In this document: positions 24,413-32,636 of the stretch, piece after piece | How the letters are laid out: every line of letters begins with the position of its first letter | How positions within the stretch are numbered: position 1 is the stretch's first letter | Source of the DNA: an uncultured Anaerotignum sp. | Lineage (GTDB): Bacteria > Bacillota > Clostridia > Lachnospirales > Anaerotignaceae | DNA: 64,000 nucleotides | NCBI GenBank assembly: GCA_910578425.1 | Contig: CAJTQX010000003.1 | Span: 35,363-99,362 of the forward strand | Reading direction: 5' to 3' | Notes under the pieces: model-generated | What the model saw: only the letters and a program-made list of their open reading frames with translations | What the model was told of the DNA's origin: nothing | Databases searched by the model: none | Translations under genes and position numbers: made by a program

Positions 24413-24670
24413 ATGGCAGGATTGATGGAAATGAGGAATATAGGCAGGGAGATGGCAGGAAAGCTGGAATCCGTTGGAATTTGCTCCGCAGAAGAATTAC
24501 AGGAAATTGGCGCGAAACAGGCGTTTTTTAAGCTGAAAGAGGTATATCCCAATGTCTGTCTGGTGCATTTATACGCATTGGAGGGCGCGGTGCAGGATAC
24601 GGAATATAACCGTCTTTCGGAGGACACCAAAAAGGAATTAAAGGCGTTCAGTGATTTTTTAAGGGGGTAA
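24413..24670 (+). CDS. TfoX C-terminal domain protein
   Basis: 85 residues matching the C-terminal helix-hairpin domain of TfoX/Sxy (MRNIGREMAGKLESVGICSAEELQEIGAKQAFFKLKE ... LYALEGAVQ). The N-terminal TfoX domain is absent, as in many stand-alone Firmicute versions. GGAGGG before the ATG. Probably cotranscribed with hemW (13 bp spacing). Function unproven. Confidence 0.85.
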   Translation: MAGLMEMRNIGREMAGKLESVGICSAEELQEIGAKQAFFKLKEVYPNVCLVHLYALEGAVQDTEYNRLSEDTKKELKAFSDFLRG

Positions 24671-24676
24671 TATGCA

Positions 24677-25261
24677 ATGAAGGATTTGGAGGAAATCAAA
24701 AGGGATATTTGGAGTACGGAGGATGTAGAAGAAAGAAAGGAAAAAATTGTACAGTATCTTTTGGAATCCCTGAAGGAGCCGCGCGATACTGAGGAGGAGG
24801 ATTCCGGCACTGCGGAGAATTGGGAGCCGGATGGGCAGGAGGAACGAACCGAAAGCGAGGAAGGAAAAAAGATACTGGAATTTTTGCAGGATAAAGTTAC
24901 GGACGGCATGAAGCTGCCGGAGCTGGTTGACGTGTTTGAGAAGATGAGCAAAATCTCCGTTGGCGACTGGGAGGATTGGGAAGATATGACGTTGTTTGAA
25001 GCAGGTACATATTCCTTTACAGGCAGGCCGATGTTTACGGTTTCGCTTGTGCGGCAGTTCCCGAATGATGAGGACGAGTTTTACCAGCTGCATTTGGATG
25101 CCTTGTTTTTGCCGGAGGAAAAGACGAAAGGAATCACTTTTTCGGAATGGAGCGACTGGGTGGAAGGGGACTTTTTTGCGTTTGTGCGGGAAACGGAAAT
25201 TTACCGCATGATGAAAGACGAGATGCCCGCCGAGGTCAGTATTGATCTGGACGAAACATGA
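24677..25261 (+). CDS. Acidic hypothetical protein
   Basis: 194 residues, very acidic (EEEDSGTAENWEPDGQEERTESEEG in the linker region). The C-terminal part (VSLVRQFPNDEDEFYQLHLDALF ... EWSDWVEGDFFAFVRETEIYRMM) looks like a small folded domain rich in Trp and Phe. AGGGGG precedes the ATG; 6 bp after the TfoX-C gene. No family recognised. Confidence 0.65.
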   Translation: MKDLEEIKRDIWSTEDVEERKEKIVQYLLESLKEPRDTEEEDSGTAENWEPDGQEERTESEEGKKILEFLQDKVTDGMKLPELVDVFEKMSKISVGDWEDWEDMTLFEAGTYSFTGRPMFTVSLVRQFPNDEDEFYQLHLDALFLPEEKTKGITFSEWSDWVEGDFFAFVRETEIYRMMKDEMPAEVSIDLDET

Positions 25262-25320
25262 TTTCCGGCAGGGGAGAGGCAGTTTTTCGTTTCTTTGCAG
25301 GAAAAGAGAAATTTTTGAAA

Positions 25321-25353
25321 ATAGCACTTGACATTGGCAGATTCAAGTGCTAT
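25321..25353. promoter_or_regulatory. Second palindrome covering the hrcA promoter
   Basis: ATAGCACTTGA and TCAAGTGCTAT, 11-bp perfect arms with an 11-nt spacer. The left arm contains the first half of the -35 box (TTGACA 25328-25333) and the right arm the start of the -10 (TATCTT 25351-25356). The half-sites share AGCACT with CIRCE, but their spacing is 6 bp wider. Confidence 0.75.
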
Positions 25354-25356
25354 CTT
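25328..25356 (+). promoter_or_regulatory. Sigma-A promoter of the hrcA-grpE-dnaK-dnaJ operon
   Basis: TTGACA, 17 bp, TATCTT, immediately upstream of the CIRCE. Confidence 0.85.
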
Positions 25357-25368
25357 TATGTATAGAAA

Positions 25369-25395
25369 TTAGCACTCGATAGCGGTGAGTGCTAA
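25369..25395. promoter_or_regulatory. CIRCE operator (HrcA binding site)
   Basis: Perfect TTAGCACTC-N9-GAGTGCTAA placed just after the -10. HrcA represses class I heat-shock genes from this element. Confidence 0.97.
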
Positions 25396-25418
25396 TAAAC
25401 CGGAAAGGAGGCGGCAGA

Positions 25419-26465
25419 GTGGCTCTGAATGACAGAAAAATACAGATATTGCAGGCGATTATCAATAATTATATTGAAACAGCGGAGCCTGTCGGTTCCA
25501 GAACGATTGCGAAAAAATATAATCTCGGAATCAGCTCCGCAACCATACGGAACGAAATGAGCGATTTGGAGGAAATGGGCTTTATATTGCAGCCGCATGC
25601 TTCTTCCGGGCGCATTCCATCGGATATGGGCTACCGGCTGTATGTCGACCACCTGATGCAGAAAAAGGAGCTGGGCGAGGAAGAACAGAGATACCTGCAA
25701 AGCATCATTTCCCGCGATATCAGCCAGATTGACTTTCTGATGGAGGAAACCGCAAAGGCACTTTCCATACTGACGAATTATACGACGATTATCTCCGAAC
25801 CGAAGGGACAGCGGACAAGAATCAAGCAGATACGGCTGCTCCCGCTGGACAGCGCGTCCGTATTGCTCGTGATTGCTACGGAAGGAAATTTCATTAAGAA
25901 TCATGTGATAAAAATGGGCTGCGTGCCTTCGGAGGAAAAGATTTTCGGCATCGGCATCTGCCTGAACCGGCTCTTGCAGGGCTGCGCCCTGCGGGAAATT
26001 GATACGCCGCTGGTTGCCAGAATGCAGGAAGAGCTTTGGGAATACCGCGAACTGCTGCCGCCGATTTTGAAAGCGATTGAAACAACGATGCGTTCTGCTG
26101 AAAAGGTGCAGTTGCATATGAGCGGGACGAAAAACATCCTTGCGTTTCCGGAATTTGCGGATATACAAAAGGCGAAATCGCTGTTTCAGGCGTTGGAAGA
26201 GAAGGACGTGCTGGTGACGCTTCTGGAGGAAAGCAAGAACAACGATTTACAGGTTTTGATTGGCAGCGAGAATACGGTGCAGAGCATGCAGGATTGCAGC
26301 GTGATTACGGCGACTTATAAAATGGGGGACAATACGCGGGGAACAATCGGCATTGTCGGCCCGACAAGAATGGATTATTCGCAGGTCATTTCCGTATTGA
26401 ACGGAATGGTGCAGAATATAGAAAAAGTGTTGAAAAATCTATCCGATGGGGATAAGAATACCTAG
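25419..26465 (+). CDS. hrcA: Heat-inducible transcription repressor HrcA
   Basis: 348 residues. N-terminal winged helix (LNDRKIQILQAIINNYIETAEPVGSRTIAKKY ... SSATIRNEMSDLEEMGFILQPHASSGRIPSDMGYRLYV) and the GAF-like dimerisation half with IGSEN and GPTRMDYSQVISVLNGM. GTG 25419 has AGGAGG eight bases upstream. It represses its own operon through the CIRCE and is normally kept active by GroEL. Confidence 0.97.
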   Translation: MALNDRKIQILQAIINNYIETAEPVGSRTIAKKYNLGISSATIRNEMSDLEEMGFILQPHASSGRIPSDMGYRLYVDHLMQKKELGEEEQRYLQSIISRDISQIDFLMEETAKALSILTNYTTIISEPKGQRTRIKQIRLLPLDSASVLLVIATEGNFIKNHVIKMGCVPSEEKIFGIGICLNRLLQGCALREIDTPLVARMQEELWEYRELLPPILKAIETTMRSAEKVQLHMSGTKNILAFPEFADIQKAKSLFQALEEKDVLVTLLEESKNNDLQVLIGSENTVQSMQDCSVITATYKMGDNTRGTIGIVGPTRMDYSQVISVLNGMVQNIEKVLKNLSDGDKNT

Positions 26466-26476
26466 GAGGGAAAAGC

Positions 26477-27046
26477 GTGGAGGAAATGAGGAAGGACGAA
26501 ACAATAGAGGAACAGGACGCGCATCCGGAGCAGGAGGAAACAGCCGCAGAGGTTTTGGAAGGGGCGGAGGTTTTGGAGCCCGCAGAGGAGGAAGCGGACA
26601 AAATCGCCGCGCTGGAACAGCAGGCGGCGGACAATCTGGATAAATACCAGCGGTGTCTGGCGGAGTTTGATAATTTCCGCAAGCGCACCGCGAAGGAAAA
26701 AGCCGCGATGTATGACGATGGCGTGCGGGATACTGTGGAGAAGCTGCTCGGCGTTGTGGATAACCTGGAGAGGGCGGTCATGGCGCAGGAAGGAAAGGCG
26801 GACGAGGACGACGCATTCTTCAAGGGCGTGGCAATGACGCTGAAACAGTTCCAGGAGGTGCTGCACGGCATGGGCGTGGAGGAGATAAAGGCGTTGGGCG
26901 AGAAATTCGACCCGAACCTGCACGCGGCTGTCGCGCACGAGGATGATGAGAATTACGGGGAAAACGAAATCATTCTGGAAATGCTCAAGGGTTATCTGTA
27001 CAAGGAGCGGGTCATCCGCCACAGCATGGTAAAGGTGGCGAATTAA
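26477..27046 (+). CDS. grpE: Nucleotide exchange factor GrpE
   Basis: 189 residues. A disordered acidic N-terminus (EEQDAHPEQEETAAEV) leads into the long coiled coil (ADNLDKYQRCLAEFDNFRKRTAKEK) and the beta-domain with VGIEEIKALGEKFDPNLHAAV-like sequence. GTG start with AGGAGG seven bases upstream, 11 bp after hrcA. GrpE releases ADP from DnaK. Confidence 0.97.
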   Translation: MEEMRKDETIEEQDAHPEQEETAAEVLEGAEVLEPAEEEADKIAALEQQAADNLDKYQRCLAEFDNFRKRTAKEKAAMYDDGVRDTVEKLLGVVDNLERAVMAQEGKADEDDAFFKGVAMTLKQFQEVLHGMGVEEIKALGEKFDPNLHAAVAHEDDENYGENEIILEMLKGYLYKERVIRHSMVKVAN

Positions 27047-27049
27047 GGA

Positions 27050-27320
27050 AAGACCTTGGGGGCACCGCCCCCAATACCCCCGCAAGGGGTATCTTCTCCG
27101 CTCCGCTCCGGTCGGCGCAAAACGAGCGTCCCCCGAACGCTCTGCGCCCCTTGACCCGTTTTCCGTCACACTGCGTGTGACGGGGAGGATAGAATTGGAA
27201 ACTGGCGAACGCTGGGAATATAAAACAAGAAAAGGTTTTTTCAGGGAAAACGAAGTTTTCCGGCAAAAGTTTTTGCTCCGCTTTTTTCAAAAAGCGGGTG
27301 GGGTTTGGGGCAAAGCCCCA
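27050..27320. repeat. Hairpin array between grpE and dnaK
   Basis: The spacer holds six short palindromes in a row: GGGGGC-acc-GCCCCC, ATACCCC-N5-GGGGTAT, CGTCACAC-tgc-GTGTGACG, GAAAAC-gaa-GTTTTC, CCGCTTTTT/AAAAAGCGG and GGGGC-aaa-GCCCC. Loops are usually 3 nt. No gene is seen here. It belongs to the same repeat class as 206-404, 29279-29521, 39271-39408 and 58203-58490. Confidence 0.85.
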
Positions 27321-27365
27321 AAAAGAAAAAAGAAAAACACTATCTGATTTTAGGAGGAATAGATT

Positions 27366-29207
27366 ATGGGAAAAATTATCGGTATTGACCTTGGTACAAC
27401 AAACTCCTGCGTAGCAGTTATGGAAGGCGGCCAGCCTGTTGTTATCGTAAACAGCGACGGCGCGAGAACAACTCCGTCCGTTGTCGGCTTTGCGAAAAAC
27501 GGCGAACGCCTGATTGGTGAAACGGCGAAGCGTCAGGCAATCACAAACCCTGACAACACCATCAGCTCTATCAAGCGTCACATGGGCGAAAGCTATAAAG
27601 TAGACATCGAAGGCAAGCAGTATTCCCCGCAGGAAATTTCCGCAATGGTATTACAGAAGCTGAAAGCAGACGCGGAGAGCTATCTGGGCGAAGCTGTGAC
27701 AGAGGCTGTTATTACGGTTCCTGCTTACTTCAACGATGCGCAGAGGCAGGCGACAAAGGACGCTGGCCGTATCGCGGGGCTTGACGTAAAGCGTATTATC
27801 AACGAGCCGACCTCCGCCGCTCTGGCTTACGGTCTGGATAACGAGAAGGAACAGAAGATCATGGTCTATGACTTGGGCGGCGGCACGTTCGATGTTTCTA
27901 TCATCGAAATCGGCGACGGCGTTATCGAAGTTCTGGCGACAAACGGCAATACACACCTTGGCGGTGATGACTTCGATCAGAGAGTGATTGATTTCCTTGC
28001 GGCAGAGTTCAAAAAAGCTGAAAACATGGACCTGACAAAGGATAAGATGGCGATGCAGAGGCTGAAAGAGGCCGCTGAGAAGGCGAAAAAGGAGCTTTCT
28101 ACCGTTACGACAACGAATATCAACCTGCCGTTTATTACAATGAACCAGGATGGCCCGAAACATCTGGACGTTACATTGAGCAGAGCGAAATTTGACGAGC
28201 TGACAGCAGACTTGGTGGACGGCACAATGGGCCCTGTACGTCAGGCTCTGTCTGACGCCGGTCTTTCCGCTGGCGATATTGACAAGGTGCTGCTGGTGGG
28301 CGGCTCCACAAGAATCCCCGCCGTACAGGACGCGGTAAAGAAATACACAGGCAAAGACCCGTTCAAGGGCATCAACCCTGATGAATGCGTAGCAGTGGGC
28401 GCGGCAATTCAGGGCGGCAAGCTGGCGGGCGACGCTGGCGCGGGCAGCGTGCTTCTGCTGGACGTAACGCCGCTTTCCCTCGGCATTGAAACACTGGGCG
28501 GCGTAGCAACAAAGCTGATTGACAGAAATACAACAATCCCGACAAATAAAAAGCAGGTATTCTCTACGGCGGAGGATAACCAGACGGCGGTTGACATCCA
28601 TGTCGTACAGGGCGAACGTCCTCTGGCGCGTGACAACAAGACGCTGGGACAGTTCAAGCTGGACGGTATCGCACCCGCAAGGAGAGGCGTGCCGCAGATC
28701 GAGGTAACATTTGACATTGACGCGAACGGCATTGTAAACGTATCCGCGAAGGACCTTGGCACAGGTAAGGAGCAGAAAATCACCATTACGGCAGGCTCCA
28801 ACCTGAGCGAAGAAGAAATTGACCGCGCTGTGAAAGAGGCGGAGCAGTTCGCGGAAGCGGACCGCAAGCGCAAAGAGGCGATTGACGCGAAAAACGAGGC
28901 GGATTCCCTGATTTTCCAGACAGAGAAGGCACTGGGCGAATTGGAGGGCAAGCTGGACGATGGCGAAAAATCCGCAGTAGAAGGCGAGCTGAACAAGCTG
29001 AAAGACCTTGTGAAGGATATGAACGCGGAGACTATGACGGAAACGGACGTAGCGAATGTGAAGGCGGCAACAGAGGCTTTGACACAGGAGTTCTACAAAA
29101 TTTCCGAAAAGCTCTATCAGCAGGCGCAGGCGGCACAGGGCGGCGATGCGACGCAGAACGGCGGCAGCGACACAGATGTGGTTGACGGCGAAGGAAAAGA
29201 GCTGTAA
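27366..29207 (+). CDS. dnaK: Chaperone DnaK (Hsp70)
   Basis: 613 residues. ATPase domain GIDLGTTNSCVAVMEGG, then VYDLGGGTFDVSI and LVGGSTRIPAVQ; the linker DVTPLSLGIETLGG; substrate-binding and helical lid regions; C-terminus with Gln/Gly-rich tail ending in VDGEGKEL. It lacks the long eukaryotic insert in subdomain IIB, as usual in Gram-positives. AGGAGG precedes the ATG. Works with GrpE and DnaJ encoded alongside. Confidence 0.98.
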   Translation: MGKIIGIDLGTTNSCVAVMEGGQPVVIVNSDGARTTPSVVGFAKNGERLIGETAKRQAITNPDNTISSIKRHMGESYKVDIEGKQYSPQEISAMVLQKLKADAESYLGEAVTEAVITVPAYFNDAQRQATKDAGRIAGLDVKRIINEPTSAALAYGLDNEKEQKIMVYDLGGGTFDVSIIEIGDGVIEVLATNGNTHLGGDDFDQRVIDFLAAEFKKAENMDLTKDKMAMQRLKEAAEKAKKELSTVTTTNINLPFITMNQDGPKHLDVTLSRAKFDELTADLVDGTMGPVRQALSDAGLSAGDIDKVLLVGGSTRIPAVQDAVKKYTGKDPFKGINPDECVAVGAAIQGGKLAGDAGAGSVLLLDVTPLSLGIETLGGVATKLIDRNTTIPTNKKQVFSTAEDNQTAVDIHVVQGERPLARDNKTLGQFKLDGIAPARRGVPQIEVTFDIDANGIVNVSAKDLGTGKEQKITITAGSNLSEEEIDRAVKEAEQFAEADRKRKEAIDAKNEADSLIFQTEKALGELEGKLDDGEKSAVEGELNKLKDLVKDMNAETMTETDVANVKAATEALTQEFYKISEKLYQQAQAAQGGDATQNGGSDTDVVDGEGKEL

Positions 29208-29278
29208 TATAAACAGGCGGATAAAAAACGGCAGGGGCGCGAAGGCGGGAGCTGGAACGCCCTGCCTTTGACGTTAAA

Positions 29279-29521
29279 GGAAAGACCAAGACCTTGAGGG
29301 CTTTGCCCCGCACCCCGCAAGCCGGTCAGTGCTTTGCTTCGCAAAGTCACGCTACGCGTGCCCGGATTTCTTTCCGGCACCTATTGAAAAGGGCTTGACC
29401 CTAAACTTTATTTTCAACCGCGCAGATGCGCGGTTGCAGAAGGGGCAAGGGCTGAAAGCCCTTGTGGGGTTTGGGGCAAAGCCCCAGGGTTTGAGGGTGC
29501 GGGACAGAGTCCCGCGGTTTT
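29279..29521. repeat. Hairpin array between dnaK and dnaJ
   Basis: About eight palindromes, among them GGGC-ttt-GCCC, CTTTGC-ttc-GCAAAG, CACGC-tac-GCGTG, CAACCGCGC-N4-GCGCGGTTG, GGGCT-gaa-AGCCC, GGGGC-aaa-GCCCC and GCGGGAC-aga-GTCCCGC. No gene in this spacer. It separates dnaK from dnaJ by 342 bp. Confidence 0.85.
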
Positions 29522-29549
29522 AGGCAAAACCGATAAGGCGGTGAGAAGG

Positions 29550-30710
29550 TTGGCAGAGAAAAGAGATTATTATGAGGTGCTGGGGGTAAAGAAAGACGCG
29601 ACAGAGGCAGAGCTGAAAAAGGCCTACCGGAAAATGGCGGTCAAATACCACCCCGACCAAAACCCGGGCGATAAAGATGCCGAGGCAAAATTCAAAGAGA
29701 TCAACGAGGCGTATGGCGTGCTGAGCGACCCGGAAAAACGCGCACAGTACGATCAGTTCGGTCACGCGGCCTTTGAACAGGGCGGCATGGGCGGAGGCTT
29801 CTATAGCCAGGGCTTCGACATGGGCGATTTGGGCGATATTTTCAGCAGCATGTTTGGCTTTGGCGGCGGTTTCGGCGGCGGCAGTACGCGTAAAAACGGC
29901 CCCCGCCGCGGCAGGGACATCAACGTCAATATCCAACTGACGTTTGAGGAGGCTGTTTTTGGCTGCAAGAAGGAGATTTCCGTTCCGATTGCGGACGAAT
30001 GCGACACATGCCACGGTACGGGTGCGAAGGAAGGCACGCACGCTGAAAGCTGCCCGAAATGCGGCGGCACAGGGCAGGAGCGTGTGGTACAGCAGTCCAT
30101 GTTCGGCGCGGTAACATCCGTGCGGACGTGTTCCCAGTGTCATGGCACAGGGAAAATCATTAAAGAGCCATGCGGTGCCTGCAAGGGTACGGGACGCGTG
30201 CGCAAAACGAAGAAATACGAGGTCAATGTGCCGCAGGGCATCGACAACGGACAGACCATTCGTCTGGCTGGCAAGGGCGAGGTTGGTGAAAACGGTGGCG
30301 GCTACGGCGATCTGCTTGTGACGGTTTATGTGCAGCCAAACAGGGTGTTTGAACGTCGTGGCTACGATATTTACTGCGATGTGCCGATTACGTTCGTACA
30401 GGCGGCTTTGGGCGGCGAAATCATCATCAAGACCATTGACGGCGAGCAGAAATATACCATAAAGCCGGGAACACAGCCGGATACTGTTGTGACGCTGAAA
30501 GGCGTTGGCGTTCCGAATCTGCGTAATCCGAAAACACGCGGGAACCAGATTATTACATTGAAGGTAAAAATCCCAACGGATATGAGCGAACGGCAGAAAG
30601 ACCTGCTGCGGCAGTTCTATGACGAAGGACATACCGAGCCTGTTTCAGCCGCAAAAGGAGAGGAGAAAAAGAGCTTCTCAGAGAAAATGAAGGGGCTGTT
30701 TAAGGAGTAA
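29550..30710 (+). CDS. dnaJ: Chaperone DnaJ (Hsp40)
   Basis: 386 residues from the TTG at 29550, giving the family's normal AEKRDYYEVLG start with AAGGCGGTG six bases upstream; a GTG nine bases earlier is less likely. J-domain with HPD (KYHPDQNPG), Gly/Phe-rich linker, four CxxCxGxG zinc repeats (CDTCHGTG, CPKCGGTG, CSQCHGTG, CGACKGTG) and two C-terminal beta-domains. It is full-length class A and delivers substrates to DnaK. Confidence 0.97.
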   Translation: MAEKRDYYEVLGVKKDATEAELKKAYRKMAVKYHPDQNPGDKDAEAKFKEINEAYGVLSDPEKRAQYDQFGHAAFEQGGMGGGFYSQGFDMGDLGDIFSSMFGFGGGFGGGSTRKNGPRRGRDINVNIQLTFEEAVFGCKKEISVPIADECDTCHGTGAKEGTHAESCPKCGGTGQERVVQQSMFGAVTSVRTCSQCHGTGKIIKEPCGACKGTGRVRKTKKYEVNVPQGIDNGQTIRLAGKGEVGENGGGYGDLLVTVYVQPNRVFERRGYDIYCDVPITFVQAALGGEIIIKTIDGEQKYTIKPGTQPDTVVTLKGVGVPNLRNPKTRGNQIITLKVKIPTDMSERQKDLLRQFYDEGHTEPVSAAKGEEKKSFSEKMKGLFKE

Positions 30711-30740
30711 GCGGCGGGACTGATGAAAAGAAAATTTTAC

Positions 30741-30826
30741 AGGCAGTGTCGTCATGAGTCGTGTATACGTATTTTCGAGCATAATTTTGCCGGAAAGGCG
30801 TGCGTGGACACCTGTGACGATACTGC
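30741..30826. mobile_element. AGGCAGTGTCG element, copy 2 (86 bp)
   Basis: AGGCAGTGTCGTCATGAG at the left and GTGACGATACTGC at the right; the core GTATACGTATTTTCGAGCA and CCGGAAAGGCGTG match copies 1 and 3. It begins 30 bp after the dnaJ stop. Confidence 0.8.
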
Positions 30827-30836
30827 ATAAAATGAA

Positions 30837-30870
30837 GGGCTGGAAAACTGAGGTTTTTCGGCTCTTTTTG
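30837..30870 (+). terminator. Terminator of the heat-shock operon
   Basis: GGCTGGAAAAC and GTTTTTCGGC pair (with G-T and one mismatch) around TGAG, followed by TCTTTTTG. Confidence 0.6.
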
Positions 30871-30954
30871 TTTCTAAAGAAATTCTTAAAATTTTGGTAA
30901 AGAAAAGTGAAGAATTCAGTAGTATACTGGCGGAAAAGAAAGGGGGAGGAAGAA

Positions 30955-31533
30955 ATGAAGGCAAGGAAGCTGATGGTTTCTCTCTGTGTGGCGGCGGCGT
31001 TTTGCACTGGCTGTGCGGACGAACAGGCGAACCCGGCAGGGCAGACGATTGTGCTGGAAAGCGTCGCGCTGATGGAGCATGCGGATACGGGTTTGCCATA
31101 TTTCCACGATACACTGAAAAACAATACGGAAAAGACGATTACGGCGGTGGAGACGGCGATGCTTGCCTATGATGCGGAGGGTCAGCCGCTGGAGCTGTAT
31201 TGGGACTTCATGGATTCCGGTGCGGAACCGAAATATGGGCATCTGCGGTTTGAGGATATGGAGCTTTTGCCCGGAAAGACGAAGGACGAAGACGGAGGCT
31301 GGACACTGTATGACGGGGAAAAAATGGAGGGCTGGCCCGTCCGCGGGGACGGCGGCGCAAACAGGGCGGAATATGGACTGTTTTGCGTGAAACGTGTGGA
31401 GTTTGAAGATGGGACGGCGTGGGAAAATCCGGATTACGCAGACTGGAGGGAGGAATATCAGGGAAAGGCAAAGGACGCGGCTTCTTTGCAGGAATATTAC
31501 CCGAAAGAATATTGTATATTGTCGGCAGAATAA
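30955..31533 (+). CDS. Lipoprotein of unknown function (first of two)
   Basis: 192 residues; ATG 30955 preceded by GGGAGG. Lipobox CTGC (Cys20). The mature part starts with a beta-rich domain (IVLESVALMEHADTGLPYFHDTLKNNTEKTITAVETAMLAYDAEGQPLELYWDF) resembling extracellular immunoglobulin-like or DUF5780-type folds on surface lipoproteins. It may be cotranscribed with the next lipoprotein gene (51 bp). Function unknown. Confidence 0.65.
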   Translation: MKARKLMVSLCVAAAFCTGCADEQANPAGQTIVLESVALMEHADTGLPYFHDTLKNNTEKTITAVETAMLAYDAEGQPLELYWDFMDSGAEPKYGHLRFEDMELLPGKTKDEDGGWTLYDGEKMEGWPVRGDGGANRAEYGLFCVKRVEFEDGTAWENPDYADWREEYQGKAKDAASLQEYYPKEYCILSAE

Positions 31534-31584
31534 AAGGCGGTTGCGGAGCGGCTCTGCGGGTTATGAAGAAAGGTGGAATGGGTT

Positions 31585-32238
31585 ATGAAATTTGGGAAGG
31601 TTATTATGCTGTCCTGTGTGGCAGCAGGGCTGGCAACGGGCTGTGTTTCCATTGGCAACAGCGGAATGGAGGACTTAAGCAACTTAAGCAGGGAGGAACG
31701 GGCAGAACTGGAGCAGGGGATGGAGGAAATGCGGACAGAACTGGACGAGGTATCAACGGAGTTTTACGGCGCGCTGGACGAGGCAAGGAGCGAAATGCAG
31801 GAGGAGCTGGACGGTGCGGGCTGGATACGTGAGATGATATGCGAGGGCGTGGAACGCCCCAGAAAGGTGTTCTGGCAGAAAGGGGATACGGTAGCTGAGA
31901 TCGGGGACAGGGAAGAATTTGCCGAAAACCTTGCGGTGGAGGACTGGAAAGCAAGTACGGAGGATACAGAGGGGCTGGAAGTGGACTCCGTATATACGAT
32001 ACAGTGGAAAAAATCCATCGGGCTTTTGGATGGGCGGAAGAATGAGTACGTGGACATGGGCACGCTGACGGTTTACAGGGATTCCAACCTTGTTGCCGCA
32101 AGGATCTGCGTGATGGACGAAATTTTCGGGAAAATGCAGGGGCTGCTTGGAGAGGGCGGAACAGGGATGGATTTTACTATCGTTTATGAGGTGCCGGATA
32201 AAGCGTTGGAGTTCCTGAGAGGGCCTGTAGAGCAATAA
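31585..32238 (+). CDS. Lipoprotein of unknown function (second of two)
   Basis: 217 residues; ATG 31585 has AAAGGTGG eight bases upstream. Lipobox ATGC (Cys20). Residues ~25-75 form an acidic coiled coil (LSREERAELEQGMEEMRTELDEV), followed by a globular domain with KVFWQKGDTVAEIGDREEF. The signal peptide resembles that of the preceding lipoprotein, but the mature parts do not. No family recognised. Confidence 0.65.
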   Translation: MKFGKVIMLSCVAAGLATGCVSIGNSGMEDLSNLSREERAELEQGMEEMRTELDEVSTEFYGALDEARSEMQEELDGAGWIREMICEGVERPRKVFWQKGDTVAEIGDREEFAENLAVEDWKASTEDTEGLEVDSVYTIQWKKSIGLLDGRKNEYVDMGTLTVYRDSNLVAARICVMDEIFGKMQGLLGEGGTGMDFTIVYEVPDKALEFLRGPVEQ

Positions 32239-32250
32239 GGATATGCGTTG

Positions 32251-32424
32251 CTGGGAAGGGCAGCGGAAACTGTGGACTATGCGGTGACGGAACAGGACGT
32301 TCTGGACTGGGAAAGCCGGCATGGGCAGATTCCGGAAAACGCTTTTGCCGCAATCCGCAGCCTGGATAATTATAATGCAGACGGGAATAAGCATTATCCC
32401 AGTCTGGCAATGCAGCGAATTTGT
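32251..32424 (+). pseudogene. Remnant of a cyclase-family (kynurenine formamidase-like) gene
   Basis: The frame reads VDYAVTEQDVLDWESRHGQIPENAFA, which fits the 'itvddlexWExxHGxIPxg' core of the cyclase/KynB family, then jumps to NADGNKHYPSLAMQ, which fits the later 'GN.HFPGfslea' segment. The piece between (normally including the active-site region after IP) is missing, there is no start with a ribosome site, and a terminator follows. It therefore looks like a decayed gene. Confidence 0.5.
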
Positions 32425-32430
32425 TTTGAT

Positions 32431-32462
32431 TCCCCCCATATGGAAGTATGGGGGGATTTTAT
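32431..32462 (+). terminator. Intrinsic terminator
   Basis: TCCCCCCATA pairs with TATGGGGGGA around a 7-nt loop, then TTTTA. Confidence 0.9.
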
Positions 32463-32480
32463 CATGTTTCAAAACGCATT

Positions 32481-32636
32481 AGGCAGTGTCGTTATGAGTC
32501 GTGTATACGTATTTTTGAGCATCATTTTGTCAGATTTCAGGCAAAAATTTGCAGGCGGTACAGCAAGAATTTTTAACGAAAAAGTCGACAAAATTTGCCG
32601 GACAGGCGTGTGCAGACACCTGTGGCGACACTGCTT
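32481..32636. mobile_element. AGGCAGTGTCG element, copy 3 (156 bp, longest)
   Basis: Same ends as copies 1 and 2 (AGGCAGTGTCGTTATGAG ... TGGCGACACTGC), but with ~66 extra bases in the middle. The extra part is bordered by ATTTTG and AATTTG, so the short copies may be deletions between these short repeats. Its right end overlaps the stop codon of the PLP-enzyme gene. Confidence 0.8.
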
